DNA of 64,000 nt from JACCTH01 sp963761985 (GCA_963761985.1 CAVXIT010000013.1:310001-374000), one strand, 5' to 3'; positions 8,415-17,513 are shown, counted from the stretch's first letter. Notes: a model not told the origin generated them from the letters alone. Program-made: numbers and translations.

Positions 8415-9119
8415 TTGGCTCGCTGGTGGCCGCTCATTTCTCCTGTCGAGGACTACGCCGAGGAGTCGACCTATGTCGGCTCGCTCTTTGGTCGCGCATC
8501 GATCCCGGTCAAGGAGGTCCTCGAGCTCGGCAGCGGTGGCGGGCACGTTGCGTCCTACCTGAAGCGGCAGTTCCTGCTGACGCTGGTCGACCTGTCCGAG
8601 GAGATGCTCGATACCTCTCGGCGACTAAATCCCACGTGCGAGCACTTCGTGGGCGATATGCGCACTGTTCGTCTCGATCGCCAATTCGATGCGGTGCTCA
8701 TTTATGACGCGATCGACTACATGACAACTGAGGCTGATCTCGCCCTGGCCCTCGTGACCGCCTTCATCCATGTCCGACCGGGGGGAGTCGCAGTCTTTGT
8801 TCCCGACCACATCAAGGAGACCTTCATCCCGGGTTCCGACCACGATGGCTACGACAGCCCCGAGGGACACGGGGTGCGCTTTCTCGAATGGAGCGTTGAT
8901 ACCGATCCCTCCGACACTCAGATCGAGACTGACTACGTCTTCTTGCTCAGGGAGAGCGATGGAGAAGCACGGGTTGTCCATGAAACGCACCACACGGGTC
9001 TCTTTCCTAGGGAGACCTGGATACGCCTTATTCGCGAAGCCGGGTTCGAGCCAGAGCTCGTCACGGAGAAGACAACGCAAGACCGCCCCCCGCGTGCGAT
9101 CTTTTTGGGGCTCAGATAG
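8415..9119 (+). CDS. Class I SAM-dependent methyltransferase
   Basis: At least 234 aa. Motif I is VLELGSGGGHVASYL, the acidic end of strand 2 is TLVDLSEEML, and motif post-I/II is FDAVLIYDAIDYM, with GGVAVFVPDH after it: a Rossmann-like methyltransferase of the Methyltransf_25/ubiE-like group. The substrate is unknown. The nearest conventional start is TTG at 8415, but in-frame codons back to CTG 8364 (residues NRYRFYGE-LARWWPL) look coding and resemble the usual N-terminus of this family. The CTG overlaps the nrdJ stop as CTGA. The 3' end overlaps the convergent DUF5655 gene by 8 nt. Confidence 0.85.
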   Translation: MARWWPLISPVEDYAEESTYVGSLFGRASIPVKEVLELGSGGGHVASYLKRQFLLTLVDLSEEMLDTSRRLNPTCEHFVGDMRTVRLDRQFDAVLIYDAIDYMTTEADLALALVTAFIHVRPGGVAVFVPDHIKETFIPGSDHDGYDSPEGHGVRFLEWSVDTDPSDTQIETDYVFLLRESDGEARVVHETHHTGLFPRETWIRLIREAGFEPELVTEKTTQDRPPRAIFLGLR

Positions 9120-9951
9120 CGCGCATGCGGTTGTTGCGGGCATCGTGGGTGAGCTCGGCAAGACCCAACTCCTCGAGGAGTGGCGGCAAGTACATGCCAA
9201 AACGTCCCCGATAACCCTTCTTCAACCCGTACCAGCCGCCCCGGGGATTTGACGACGCGCGTCCCCAACCCTCGACGGTTCCTTCCTTGGCTTCCTTCTG
9301 CTCGTCGGCGGCGCCGAGGTCCATCCAGTCGCCATGTTCTTTCAGCATGGAATGCAGTTCGTCGATTGCCCTGAGGTCGTATTTCAGCTGGGTCGAGCCC
9401 ACCTGGCAGACCAGCGTCGGGGGATCCGTCGACTCGTCCCGATACATCTGGTATTCGGACGTGCCGGGTGGGGTCTTCAGGACCCAGGGGTCCTCTTTGG
9501 TTCCTTTTGCCATGGTTCTCCTTTCGTTGGTCGATTCAGCCAGCGCCCGGAAGTCAAATGATTCGCTGAGCCAGCTCTTGACCTGGTCGTCCACGTCTTT
9601 GGGTGAGTGCAGATTCACGATGTGATAGATCTTGCGACCGCTCTCGATGGGCTTGCGAGCGATCCGGGGATGCGAGACGCGACGCATGAGGGGGAACGAC
9701 AACGCTACCCATTTCGACAAAGGCCTCAGCTCGACAAAACTGCCATTGGACTTGATGAAGATGCCCACCGAAACTGGTTCCACAGTCATCGGGCCGAGGG
9801 TCTGGAGATGGGCGAGCACGGCCTCGAAGATCGGCTGTTCCCATGCCGGGCCAGTCGAGAAATACTCCTCCAGCGAAAGAGCGGGCGCGCATTCGTGCGA
9901 CTGCCCCTGGCGGCGGAATGATCGCGAGCAGTTCGGACAGGTCCATGCCAT
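9112..9951 (-). CDS. DUF5655 domain fused to a DUF6855-like domain
   Basis: 279 aa. Residues 1-~140 are a DUF5655 protein: an N-terminal CPNCSRSF zinc-knuckle-like start with QSHEC, then GIFIKSNGSFVELRPLSKW and RVSHPRIARK. From Met147 (MAKGTKEDPWVLKTPPGTSE) to the end it matches a separate small conserved protein family that normally begins with exactly these residues and ends NNRMRAI. A strong Shine-Dalgarno (AAAGGAG, reverse complement of 9517-9523) sits four bases before the internal ATG at 9513, so the second half can probably also be made alone. No biochemical role is known for either part. No catalytic motif is visible. Confidence 0.8.
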   Translation of the reverse strand: MAWTCPNCSRSFRRQGQSHECAPALSLEEYFSTGPAWEQPIFEAVLAHLQTLGPMTVEPVSVGIFIKSNGSFVELRPLSKWVALSFPLMRRVSHPRIARKPIESGRKIYHIVNLHSPKDVDDQVKSWLSESFDFRALAESTNERRTMAKGTKEDPWVLKTPPGTSEYQMYRDESTDPPTLVCQVGSTQLKYDLRAIDELHSMLKEHGDWMDLGAADEQKEAKEGTVEGWGRASSNPRGGWYGLKKGYRGRFGMYLPPLLEELGLAELTHDARNNRMRAI

Positions 9952-9989
9952 TGCCAGAGAGCTCGGGAGAGTGGATCGCCGGCATGGAG

Positions 9990-11060
9990 ATCGAGAGGGA
10001 ACGAGCCGCGGGCAGCTTGAAAGAGAGCGAGGTAGTGGATCCCAGCCATGCTTGCACGAAGGTCGGCACCAGTCCGGAGCCGCAGGATCGTCGCAGAAAG
10101 TGCCCCACCACCACAGTGATCGCTAGCAGCACAATCTGAGTTGCCTCGAGGCCGAGGAGCAGCCGGCCCGTCGAGCCAGAGGGTAACCGCAACGGCGAGA
10201 GCCGAGGATTGTCGAGGCCAATGCTGGACCATGGCCGAACCCAAAGCGAGGTTGAGGCTCGGTCTGGATGCGACCCGCCGGGCGTTGCGCACCGCGGCCA
10301 AGGTTTCAGGCAGAAGGACGAGCAAGGCGATTCAATCACCCCCGGCCGCCGAGAGCGGGGCCCCGATGGCGCGGACCGCAGCTTGGATTGCGGGCGATCC
10401 GGCCTTGGCCAGGCCGACGACCGCGACGAGAACAACGACGAGAAGGCTCAGACTGACGAAAAGTCTCGCGATTGGACGGCAAGGGCCGGCATGAGATTCG
10501 GGATCGGTGTTGTCTACTTCGACCGGCAGGAAGTAGTCGCGATGGCGAATTGTCTGCACGAACACGAACAGCCCGTAGAGAACAATGGACGAGATGGCGG
10601 CAAAGGCGAGCTGTTCGGGCGAGAACTCAGGTCCGGGCCGGCTGGTCGTAAAACGCGGGAGCACCAGGCTGAGGGTGGCGAGGGTCGCGACAGCTGTGGC
10701 AAGAGCAGTGGCGGTAGCACTTACAGCGTTTGAACTAAGAGAAGCTACGGGTCTGTCTGATCGCGCCGACCAGAGATCGACAAGCCAACGCATCCCATTG
10801 TAGGTGATCATCACCGCGGCAAACACCGTGTCACGGGCGAGGCTGGCAGTTTCAGGGCACGCCCGACACCATCAAGGTCGCGAGGTCAATGAAACTTGGA
10901 ACGGTGGGCGGCCACGCCGGGATGAGCGAGTCGAACTGGTCTCGCCGCTTGGGAAGGCGCCAGGTACCTCGAATGGGGAACTGATGCCAAGACCGAGCCC
11001 GCCGGGAACCGATCCCACGACCGACAGCATGGACGGCGCTCGGCATGATGAACGGTCATC
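9990..11060 (-). pseudogene. chaA: Decayed calcium/proton antiporter gene (ChaA-like)
   Basis: ChaA-like sequence is spread over several frames. The largest intact piece, 10332-10826, reads TVFAAVMITYNGM, then LATLSLVLPRFTTSRPGPEF and LYGLFVFVQTIRHRDYFLPV, then GLAKAGSPAIQAAVRAIGAP, all classic for the family. The next part (VLLPETLAAVRNARR, SLNLALGSAM) continues in a second frame, SIGLDNPR in a third, VAVTLWLDG back in the second, and LGLEATQIVLLAITVVVG again in the third. On the N-terminal side MVSGVP must shift frame to reach ETASLARDTVF, and a HHAE segment near 11060 is further scrambled. At least five indels are needed. This is a relic, not a functional Ca2+/H+ exchanger. Ends are approximate. 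Confidence 0.75.
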
Positions 11061-11132
11061 CGCATCTCCAGATGCCCGGAGCCGCGATCGAGGTATACGA
11101 AACCCTTGACCTCCCCGTGCGGCATGTAGCGC

Positions 11133-11675
11133 TCAGGCGAGAACTTCCATGATCTCGGCCAGTTTCCGGACTGTGTTGCAGTTGCGAATCGTCAGGCCTC
11201 GATAGAGGTCGGTGCCGATCAAGCGAGACAGGCCGCTCTTCATCACATTCGCTCGATCCATTCGCAAAATGATCGCGCCAGGGACATAGACCACATCCAC
11301 TAGTTCAGGTTTGATCGGCAGCCGCTTCACCACTCCAGGTTTGTCCTGCTCCTTCCACAGGAACAAGACATCACACCGCATGTCGGAGTCGTTGGTCCAT
11401 TTGTCCGGCAAGGCTTTGAGCAGCCGACGAATCGAGGCCAGGTCGCGCAACAACACCTTGATCGAAAACCCGAAGTCGGCCTCGATCGCGTCTTCGAGCT
11501 GGGCTTCCACCTCGACCCTCTTGCGTGACCTCGACTTGAAGATGACGTTGCCACTGTTGATGTAAGTGGAGACATCGGTCAGGCCGGCGTTCTCGAAAGT
11601 TGCCTTGAGCCGGGACATCTCGACCTTGTTCTTGCCCCCAACGTTGATGCCCCGCAGGAGCGCCACGTACACCAT
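11133..11675 (-). CDS. DUF1697 family protein
   Basis: 180 aa, the usual length of the family. The signature N-terminus VYVALLRGINVGGKNKV is followed by STYINSGNVIFKS, and the C-terminal part carries YVPGAIILRM and the family NWRT-like segment replaced here by NCNTVRKL. DUF1697 proteins are widespread cytosolic proteins of unknown function. The ATG gives the canonical start. It is divergent from the MFS gene with a ~100-bp spacer and downstream of nothing obviously related. Confidence 0.88.
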   Translation of the reverse strand: MVYVALLRGINVGGKNKVEMSRLKATFENAGLTDVSTYINSGNVIFKSRSRKRVEVEAQLEDAIEADFGFSIKVLLRDLASIRRLLKALPDKWTNDSDMRCDVLFLWKEQDKPGVVKRLPIKPELVDVVYVPGAIILRMDRANVMKSGLSRLIGTDLYRGLTIRNCNTVRKLAEIMEVLA

Positions 11676-11774
11676 TCAGCGTTTTTATCACCAAACCGGC
11701 ACTTGCCAGATGCCGGATTGGTCGCGAGAGCGGAGAGTCGGGAATATTTCTGGTTCTCTGCGCCTTTGGCAGCC

Positions 11775-13043
11775 ATGAATCCGCAGGCCGCTCAGGTGAG
11801 ACGCACCTATCTCCTGCTTACCCTCCTTTCGACCCTCGCCTCGTCGTTCATCTGGGGAATCAACACTCTTTTCCTGCTGTCGGCCGGGCTGTCCAACGCG
11901 GAAGCGTTCTTGGTCAACGCCTTCTATGCCGCAGGCGAGTTCATCTTCGAGGTCCCCACTGGCGTGGTGGCAGACACGCGCGGTCGGAGGATGTCTTACC
12001 TCCTCGGCACGATCACGCTGCTCGTTTCCACCCTGCTCTATCTCTTTATGTGGCAAACCCGGGCCCCGGTGTGGGGGTGGGCGATCGCGTCAGTCCTGCT
12101 CGGGCTGGGATTTACCTTCTTCTCGGGGGCGACCGAGGCTTGGCTGGTCGATGCGCTCGAGGCCACGGGTCACGATGGCCCGCTCGAGTCTGTCTTCGCT
12201 CGCGCTCAGGTCGTCGGAGGCGGCGCCATGCTGGTCGGAGCCGTGGCAGGCGGTGTGGTTGCCCAAGCCTCGTCCCTCGCAGTTCCCTACGTGATCCGGG
12301 CGACTCTCCTCGGCCTGACCTTCATTGTGGCGTTTCGGTTCATGCACGACCTCGGTTTCACTCGCCGGGCGTCCACGCGGGTGACAGCCGAAGCGAGGGC
12401 GATCCTCCGGCAATCGATCCAAACCGGATTCGGCAACCCCAACCTCCGCTGGCTGATCCTGTCCTCTTTCTTCCTCACCGGGGTCGGCTTCTACGGCTTC
12501 TACGCCATGCAGCCCTATCTGCTGGAGCTTTACGGAAACGAGTCGGCCTTTGCGCTCGCCGGTCTCGCGGCGGCGGTATTTGCGGGGGCACAAATCGTTG
12601 GAGGTTTGACGGTGCCCTTCGTGCAGAAACTCTTCCGCCGCCGCACCACCGCCATCCTCACCGGGACGACGCTCGCAACCGTCTCCGTGGTCTTGATCGG
12701 GGTCGGCGACAGCTTCTGGCTCGTGGCCGCCGCTTTTGTTGCCTGGGCCTTCTTCTTCTCCCTGACCGGACCAATCCGACAAGCATTCCTGAATGGCTGC
12801 ATCCGCTCGTCGGAGCGCGCGACCGTGTTGTCGATGGACGCGCTGGTGGGTTCAGCCGGGGGCGCGCTCACCCAACCAGTGTTGGGCCGCGTCGCCGACG
12901 CCAGCGGGTACGGGGCTTCCTACCTGGTATCCGGCGCGATACACGCGCTCGCGCTTCCATTCATCTATTTGGCTCGACGCCAGGATGCCCCCGGGGAGGT
13001 GGTCGACGACGTCGAACCGAACGTTTCGGGTGTCGTTTCCTAG
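11775..13043 (+). CDS. MFS transporter (drug/metabolite efflux type)
   Basis: 422 aa with about 12 hydrophobic segments. The signature loop between helices 2 and 3 reads GVVADTRGRRMSYL, matching the MFS G-x-x-x-D-x-x-G-R-R motif. FEVPTGVVAD places it among the single-polypeptide exporters of the tetracycline/macrolide-like group; the substrate is not predictable. The ATG at 11775 starts just before the first helix (RRTYLLLTLLSTLASSFIW); the longer reading from 11703 adds a non-hydrophobic leader with no support. The stop overlaps the convergent YceI gene by 4 nt. Confidence 0.9.
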   Translation: MNPQAAQVRRTYLLLTLLSTLASSFIWGINTLFLLSAGLSNAEAFLVNAFYAAGEFIFEVPTGVVADTRGRRMSYLLGTITLLVSTLLYLFMWQTRAPVWGWAIASVLLGLGFTFFSGATEAWLVDALEATGHDGPLESVFARAQVVGGGAMLVGAVAGGVVAQASSLAVPYVIRATLLGLTFIVAFRFMHDLGFTRRASTRVTAEARAILRQSIQTGFGNPNLRWLILSSFFLTGVGFYGFYAMQPYLLELYGNESAFALAGLAAAVFAGAQIVGGLTVPFVQKLFRRRTTAILTGTTLATVSVVLIGVGDSFWLVAAAFVAWAFFFSLTGPIRQAFLNGCIRSSERATVLSMDALVGSAGGALTQPVLGRVADASGYGASYLVSGAIHALALPFIYLARRQDAPGEVVDDVEPNVSGVVS

Positions 13044-13804
13044 GCCCGGGTGAACCAGAGCTGGAATTCGAGGATGCCTTGGTCCTCGAGCGACAACACG
13101 ATCGGGGCTGACGGCGTGTCGACATTGAAGTCGGAAAACACGACATCGGTCGATCCCGTGACGATGATCAGTCCTTCGACCAGCTTGGCTTCGATCGGGA
13201 TCGTCACTGGCATTGTGATCCCATTGATGGTCAGGTCGCCGGTGGCAGACGCCGCCACCGTCGCTCCGGTTTCGGCTTCGGCCCCAAGGTCGATTGCCTC
13301 GGTGAGGACGAACGTGGCCTCCGGATTCGCCGAGGTGTTCAGTGCTCGCTGAATCGCACCTTCGCGGCGGGACCGATCGCTCACAATCGTGGTGAGGTCA
13401 ACGGTGATGTCGACTGCATCGAGCGTCGTGCCTTCGATCTCGAGAGTGCCGGCAACGTTGGGAGTACGACCGACGGCCACGGTTTCCCCGACGGCGTCGA
13501 GTACCTCATTGACCCGGAATCCGGCGAATGTCGCTTCGGTGTCCTCAGTGACGGTGAATTCACCGACACTCGTATCAACCGTCCAGGTGCCTTGCACTCC
13601 GTCGACCGCGGTAGACCCGGTCGCTTCGTTGGTTCCTTCAGTCGCGGCGGTCGTGGTTATCGCCGCCGCCGCTGAATCGATGTCAACTTCCGAGGGTGCT
13701 GTCCCCCCGAAGAAATAGAAGAGGAGCGCCGCAACTCCAACGACAACTATTCCAAGAATGATGAGGGGAGTGCGCTTTCTGCGCCGGGGTGCGTTGGCAG
13801 TCAC
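13040..13804 (-). CDS. YceI family protein, membrane-anchored
   Basis: 254 aa. The N-terminus is RRRKRT followed by a transmembrane segment (PLIILGIVVVGVAALLFYFF), an Ala/Thr-rich spacer to about residue 70, and then a YceI-type beta-barrel: GTWTVDTSVGEFTV, GTLEIEGTTL, RDR-like SDRSRREGAIQRALNT, ATFVLTEAI, and GDLTINGITMPVTIPIEAKL. YceI proteins bind isoprenoid or other lipids in an extracytoplasmic compartment. Here the domain would face outward, tethered by the N-terminal helix. It is monocistronic on the minus strand. The upstream 220 bp (13805-14025) contain no gene. Confidence 0.88.
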   Translation of the reverse strand: MTANAPRRRKRTPLIILGIVVVGVAALLFYFFGGTAPSEVDIDSAAAAITTTAATEGTNEATGSTAVDGVQGTWTVDTSVGEFTVTEDTEATFAGFRVNEVLDAVGETVAVGRTPNVAGTLEIEGTTLDAVDITVDLTTIVSDRSRREGAIQRALNTSANPEATFVLTEAIDLGAEAETGATVAASATGDLTINGITMPVTIPIEAKLVEGLIIVTGSTDVVFSDFNVDTPSAPIVLSLEDQGILEFQLWFTRA

Positions 13805-13999
13805 TTTGCAGAAACCTTTCGTTTTTTGGGAGCTAGAAGTTTGGTCGATTCGGCTGGTCTAATTCTGTGACTTCGCCGGGAGCGGCCTGAGAGTGATACG
13901 TACGAGGATGTGGGGTTGGATCGAAAGTGGTCGCCCGCTGCCCAGTTCGCCCGAGGGCCAACAAGCAGGGAACCTCAACAAAGGTAGAGCGAGTAAGTG

Positions 14000-14016
14000 G
14001 CGGTTGGTAACCGCCG
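14000..14016. terminator. Small hairpin downstream of the minus-strand gene at 14026
   Basis: GGCGGTT-GGT-AACCGCC forms a perfect 7-bp stem with a 3-nt loop ten bases beyond the stop codon of the minus-strand gene. There is no T-run, so termination is only a suggestion. Confidence 0.3.
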
Positions 14017-14025
14017 GTGCCCGAC

Positions 14026-14688
14026 CTAGAGGACGAGGACCAGCATTCCGCTCATGAGCAGCACGACCGCGATGAGGACCGACTTGCCGGCGGTGATGTC
14101 GGCGGGCAGGCGAGTCGCCACGATCGGATCGAGCAAGGCTCCGGTTCCCAAGAGAAGCCCGAGCGAACCGGAGCCCATCAGGGCGAAAGCCAGAAGCGGG
14201 CGGGCAAAGATGCCGAGAAGGGCGGCCAATACCAGGACTGCGATGCCGAGTTGGGTGGTCCGGGACCGGTAGTCAATATCAGGGAGTTGTGGCCGAATAC
14301 TTCTCGGGCGCCTCGGAGTGCGAGCGGGAGTCAGACCGGAATCTTCGAGGGCACGGCTGTTTTGCCGGCTCCGGATCTCGCGTGTTCGGCGCGGTTCCGG
14401 ACGCCGAAGCGTCTTGGTCTGGATTGCTTCCTTGCGTTCTTGATCGAACAGGCCGACTGCCTCGGCGAATCCGGAGGCGTCCCTGGTGACAAAAACGAAC
14501 TCTTCGCCATCGACCACGAAGTGAAACCCGTCGGTCTCGACTTCGATATCTACTCGTTCGAGGGGCCAGGCTGCGACCGCCTGGTCGCTGATGATCAGTG
14601 ACATCGATCCGGCGGCGACTTCGATTCCCGCCCCCATCGTCTCCGAAGGCCGGTCGGCGAGTCTGAGTTTTCCTTGGAACGAACGCAT
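14026..14688 (-). CDS. Membrane protein of unknown function with soluble N-terminal domain
   Basis: 220 aa. The first ~95 residues look like a small beta-rich domain (GSMSLIISDQAVAAWPLERVDIEVETDGFHFVVDGEEFVF pattern, given here in parts: SLIISDQAVAAWPL, FHFVVDGEEFVFV). A basic, Arg/Pro-rich linker (RRPEPRRTREIRSR) leads to two C-terminal helices (LGIAVLVLAALLGIFARPLLAFAL and VLIAVVLLMSGMLVLVL). No family name comes to mind with confidence; a PH-like or GRAM-like fold is possible for the N-terminus. The upstream 188 bp (14689-14876) contain two short hairpins (GGGTC-TTTT-GACCC near 14744 and CGGCTG/CAGCCG flanking 14765-14791) but no gene. Confidence 0.6.
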   Translation of the reverse strand: MRSFQGKLRLADRPSETMGAGIEVAAGSMSLIISDQAVAAWPLERVDIEVETDGFHFVVDGEEFVFVTRDASGFAEAVGLFDQERKEAIQTKTLRRPEPRRTREIRSRQNSRALEDSGLTPARTPRRPRSIRPQLPDIDYRSRTTQLGIAVLVLAALLGIFARPLLAFALMGSGSLGLLLGTGALLDPIVATRLPADITAGKSVLIAVVLLMSGMLVLVL

Positions 14689-14876
14689 CTATTTCCCCCG
14701 CGGACGCAGGCAGGCTATCCGGGGTTGCGACCCTCTACTAGAGGGTCTTTTGACCCGTTCTGTCGGCTGTAGGGGTTTCTAGAGCAGCCGATCCCACTCG
14801 GGGGTTCGGCTGTTCAAGAAAATCGCAGGCGGGGCCGATCATATCTGCGGGGAAGGTCCTGGAACGGGATGGCAAC

Positions 14877-16133
14877 TTGCTTCCGCACAACAGGAAAGGC
14901 AACCGAAGAGGTTCAATTCGCACGTCAGGTGCCTGCGCTCTGACGGCGGCTGCCTTGTTGTTGCTGATCGTGGTGTCGCCTGCGGCCGCCTCCTCCAGCG
15001 TTCTCTACCTGCAAGGCGATGGCGTTCCGCAAGCCTCGCTGGACGACAATGTCCCCACTGATTCTTCCCTTCCGAACTATGACCCCGATCGCGATGCGAT
15101 CCCCGGACTGCTCCTGGAAAGGTCGAGTAACGGCGCCAATGAGTCCGACCCGGCCAAACATCAGATCTGGGTGACCGGGGGAGGGGGCACGACCCTGGCG
15201 GGGCCGGCGAGTGTGACTTTCTGGTCCGCGATGAAGGACTTCGCGACCGACCTGCACGGCGAAGTAAGTGCCCACCTCCTCGATTGCGATCTCTCCGGGG
15301 GCGGCTGCTCGGTCATTGAGAGTGGTTCAGCTTCGGCTACTCCCTGGAGCTCATCCGGCGACTGGGTAGCTCGAACAATCGACTTCGCTTCCGTTTCCTA
15401 CACGATTGCCGGCGATCGGACCTTGGCGGTCAAGCTCACCGTTGACAGCAACTCGGATGACGACATGTGGTTTGCCTATGGAACCACGGGCGAGCCGAGT
15501 TCCTTGGCTCTGACGCTCGAGGACCCTACGACTACTACCGCCCCGCCCACGACTACCACCGAGGCGCCTACCACCACAACCGAGCCGCCGACTACGACAA
15601 CGACAGTTGCGCCTCCGACAACCGAAACAACCCATGCAACGACGACAACGAGTACGAGCGACAACTTTCCGTCTTCGACGACGTCAAACCCTGAGGATTC
15701 TGGCGCGGATGGGACCTCCCCTCTTGGTAGTGCGGGCCACACGGACTCCGAAATCATCCTTCCTCTGTCCCCGGACGAGTCGACGACGACCACGACAGCG
15801 GCCCCGGCAGGCGCGCCGCCCGCAGATGTCATTGACCCGGCGATGGCTCCTCTGGCGATTAGTTCGAGTGCGGCTAGTGCGATTGCGACTGAGGCCCCAT
15901 CGGGCAGCTACTCCCTTGAGCTCATAGAGGGTCTCGAGCTGGCCGCGCCTCCTGCCGTTGCCGCCGCGATCCTTTCGCCCCTGCTCATCGTGGAGTTTCT
16001 GGTTTCAGCCATCGTTGGTAGCTTTCGGGCGGTCAGCCTTCCGGCTCTGCTGCTGGGGCTCGTGCTCCCCTCGGTGGTAAACCGCTCCTGGATTCCGGCG
16101 TGGGCGCGACGCGAAGCGGGTGATCCGGCGTGA
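14877..16133 (+). CDS. Secreted/cell-envelope protein with Thr-Pro-rich stalk and C-terminal membrane helix
   Basis: 418 aa. A basic n-region plus hydrophobic core (ALTAAALLLLIVVSPAAAS) forms a signal peptide. Residues ~40-215 form a beta-rich ectodomain with a jelly-roll feel (SSVLYLQGDGVPQ near the start, VTFWSAMKDF, SGDWVARTIDF, LAVKLTVDSNSDDDMWF). Residues ~218-310 are low-complexity, dominated by TTTT, PTTTTE and PPTTT repeats, a likely glycosylated stalk. A C-terminal hydrophobic region (PAVAAAILSPLLIVEFLVSAIVG and SLPALLLGLVLPSVV) would anchor it. The start is a TTG; the nearby ATG (14869) is in another frame and terminates quickly. It overlaps the histidine kinase gene by GTGA, so the protein may be the outside partner of that sensor. 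Confidence 0.7.
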   Translation: MLPHNRKGNRRGSIRTSGACALTAAALLLLIVVSPAAASSSVLYLQGDGVPQASLDDNVPTDSSLPNYDPDRDAIPGLLLERSSNGANESDPAKHQIWVTGGGGTTLAGPASVTFWSAMKDFATDLHGEVSAHLLDCDLSGGGCSVIESGSASATPWSSSGDWVARTIDFASVSYTIAGDRTLAVKLTVDSNSDDDMWFAYGTTGEPSSLALTLEDPTTTTAPPTTTTEAPTTTTEPPTTTTTVAPPTTETTHATTTTSTSDNFPSSTTSNPEDSGADGTSPLGSAGHTDSEIILPLSPDESTTTTTAAPAGAPPADVIDPAMAPLAISSSAASAIATEAPSGSYSLELIEGLELAAPPAVAAAILSPLLIVEFLVSAIVGSFRAVSLPALLLGLVLPSVVNRSWIPAWARREAGDPA

Positions 16134-17509
16134 ACCTTCTGCATGATGATGTCGTCGAGCGTCAGAGGTCGAAGTGGCGTCTTGACCCGACGATCGCCCT
16201 GGTCGTGCTCTTCTCGGCTCTGGCCATTCTCTTCGGCACCGCCGATGGCACCTCGGAAACCTCACGCCAGGGCATTCGTGGCATTCATGCCGAGGCGGTG
16301 CTCAGTGCAGCCACGGCGGCGCGCAATCAGGTCGCCCAAGCGCAAGTGCTTGCCGTCGCAGAGGAACTTGGAGCTGCCACCGGGATTGAGCGAGCCGAAG
16401 GGTTGCGCCTTGTCGACGAAAGCATGTCGGAGCTCGAAACTCGCCTGGCAAATCTCAAGGGACTGGTTGACGCGGATGCCACGATCGACTCGGACTGGAT
16501 TCGTTTCTCCACCGTGGTCCGCGACATCCTCGTCTCGATCCGGACGGGTCGTCTGCATGAATCGCGGACCTCAATCGAAGGCGATCTCGACCCGATCTAT
16601 CGCTCGTTCGTCACGAACCTGGCTGAGTATCGCGACGGCCAGTTGCTGGGACTGCAGCTGGCGCAGGTGAACGCCGGGCGCGTGGCCAACGCGGCGCGCT
16701 TTGCCGTCGCATTCCTTATCCCGCTGACCTTTGTAGTGGCTTTCCGTCGGACCACCCGCCGCCGGCAGGAGCGGCTGCGCCTACAACAGGAGCTCGAAAC
16801 CCAGCGGGCCGTTGCACTAGCTAAGGACGAAGCGATCGCAAACCTTTCGCACGAGTTGCGAACACCTCTCACCAGCATCTATGGGTTTGCGATGACGATG
16901 GTCGAGCATCCGGATACGGCTTCAGAGGAAATCGCACGGCTAATCGCCAGTGAGTCCGCCGACCTTTCGCGCATGGTCGACGACCTCCTCACTGCAGCGA
17001 AGTCCGACAATCAGGCCTTGATGTTCCGTCAGGAGATTGTGGATCCTGTGGCCGAGGTCAAGAAGGTGCTCGACCCGTTGGCGCACGTCACGGTGGTGCA
17101 CACGGTCTTGGACGAAGGGCGAATCGCGGCCGACCGCTTGCGATTCCGTCAGGTCGTACGCAACCTCTTGTCGAACGCCATCAAGCACGGCGCCGCGCCA
17201 ATGGCGGTGAGTGGCCGGGTTGACGGAGACTCCTATGTCATCGAGGTGGTTGACAGCGGGCCAGGAGTTCCGCAGGAGATCCGCTCGCGAATCTTCGAAC
17301 GCTATGTGCATCGGGGTCAGGCGCCGCTGCTGACTGGCAGCGTGGGCCTGGGACTGTCTATTGCCCGCTTGCTTTCCGAAAGGATGGGAGGCACCCTCGC
17401 CTACCGGCGCACGGTGGACCTCACCGTGTTCGAATTGCGCCTTCCACTCGCCCCGGACTTTGTCGCTTCCCGGCCAGCCGAACCGTTTGCCAGGGCGATG
17501 TCGGCCTAG
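16130..17509 (+). CDS. Membrane-bound sensor histidine kinase
   Basis: 459 aa. One transmembrane helix near residues 25-42 (TIALVVLFSALAILFGTA), a ~150-residue extracytoplasmic sensor predicted helical, a second helix (FAVAFLIPLTFVVAF), then HisKA and HATPase_c domains. The phospho-acceptor is His in NLSHELRTPLTSIYGF. N-box RNLLSNAIKHG, G1 VDSGPGVP, F-box IFERYV and G2 GSVGLGLSIARLL are all present, so it should be active. No response regulator is adjacent (an orphan within the window). Its GTG start overlaps the stop of the Thr-rich surface protein (GTGA), implying co-translation and a possible sensing partnership. Confidence 0.9.
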   Translation: MNLLHDDVVERQRSKWRLDPTIALVVLFSALAILFGTADGTSETSRQGIRGIHAEAVLSAATAARNQVAQAQVLAVAEELGAATGIERAEGLRLVDESMSELETRLANLKGLVDADATIDSDWIRFSTVVRDILVSIRTGRLHESRTSIEGDLDPIYRSFVTNLAEYRDGQLLGLQLAQVNAGRVANAARFAVAFLIPLTFVVAFRRTTRRRQERLRLQQELETQRAVALAKDEAIANLSHELRTPLTSIYGFAMTMVEHPDTASEEIARLIASESADLSRMVDDLLTAAKSDNQALMFRQEIVDPVAEVKKVLDPLAHVTVVHTVLDEGRIAADRLRFRQVVRNLLSNAIKHGAAPMAVSGRVDGDSYVIEVVDSGPGVPQEIRSRIFERYVHRGQAPLLTGSVGLGLSIARLLSERMGGTLAYRRTVDLTVFELRLPLAPDFVASRPAEPFARAMSA

Positions 17510-17513
17510 GCAT

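Noticed and set aside
15525..15800. CRISPR-like or tandem DNA repeat
   Set aside because: The repetitive ACTACCACC-type DNA is coding for the Thr/Pro-rich stalk and has no spacer structure.
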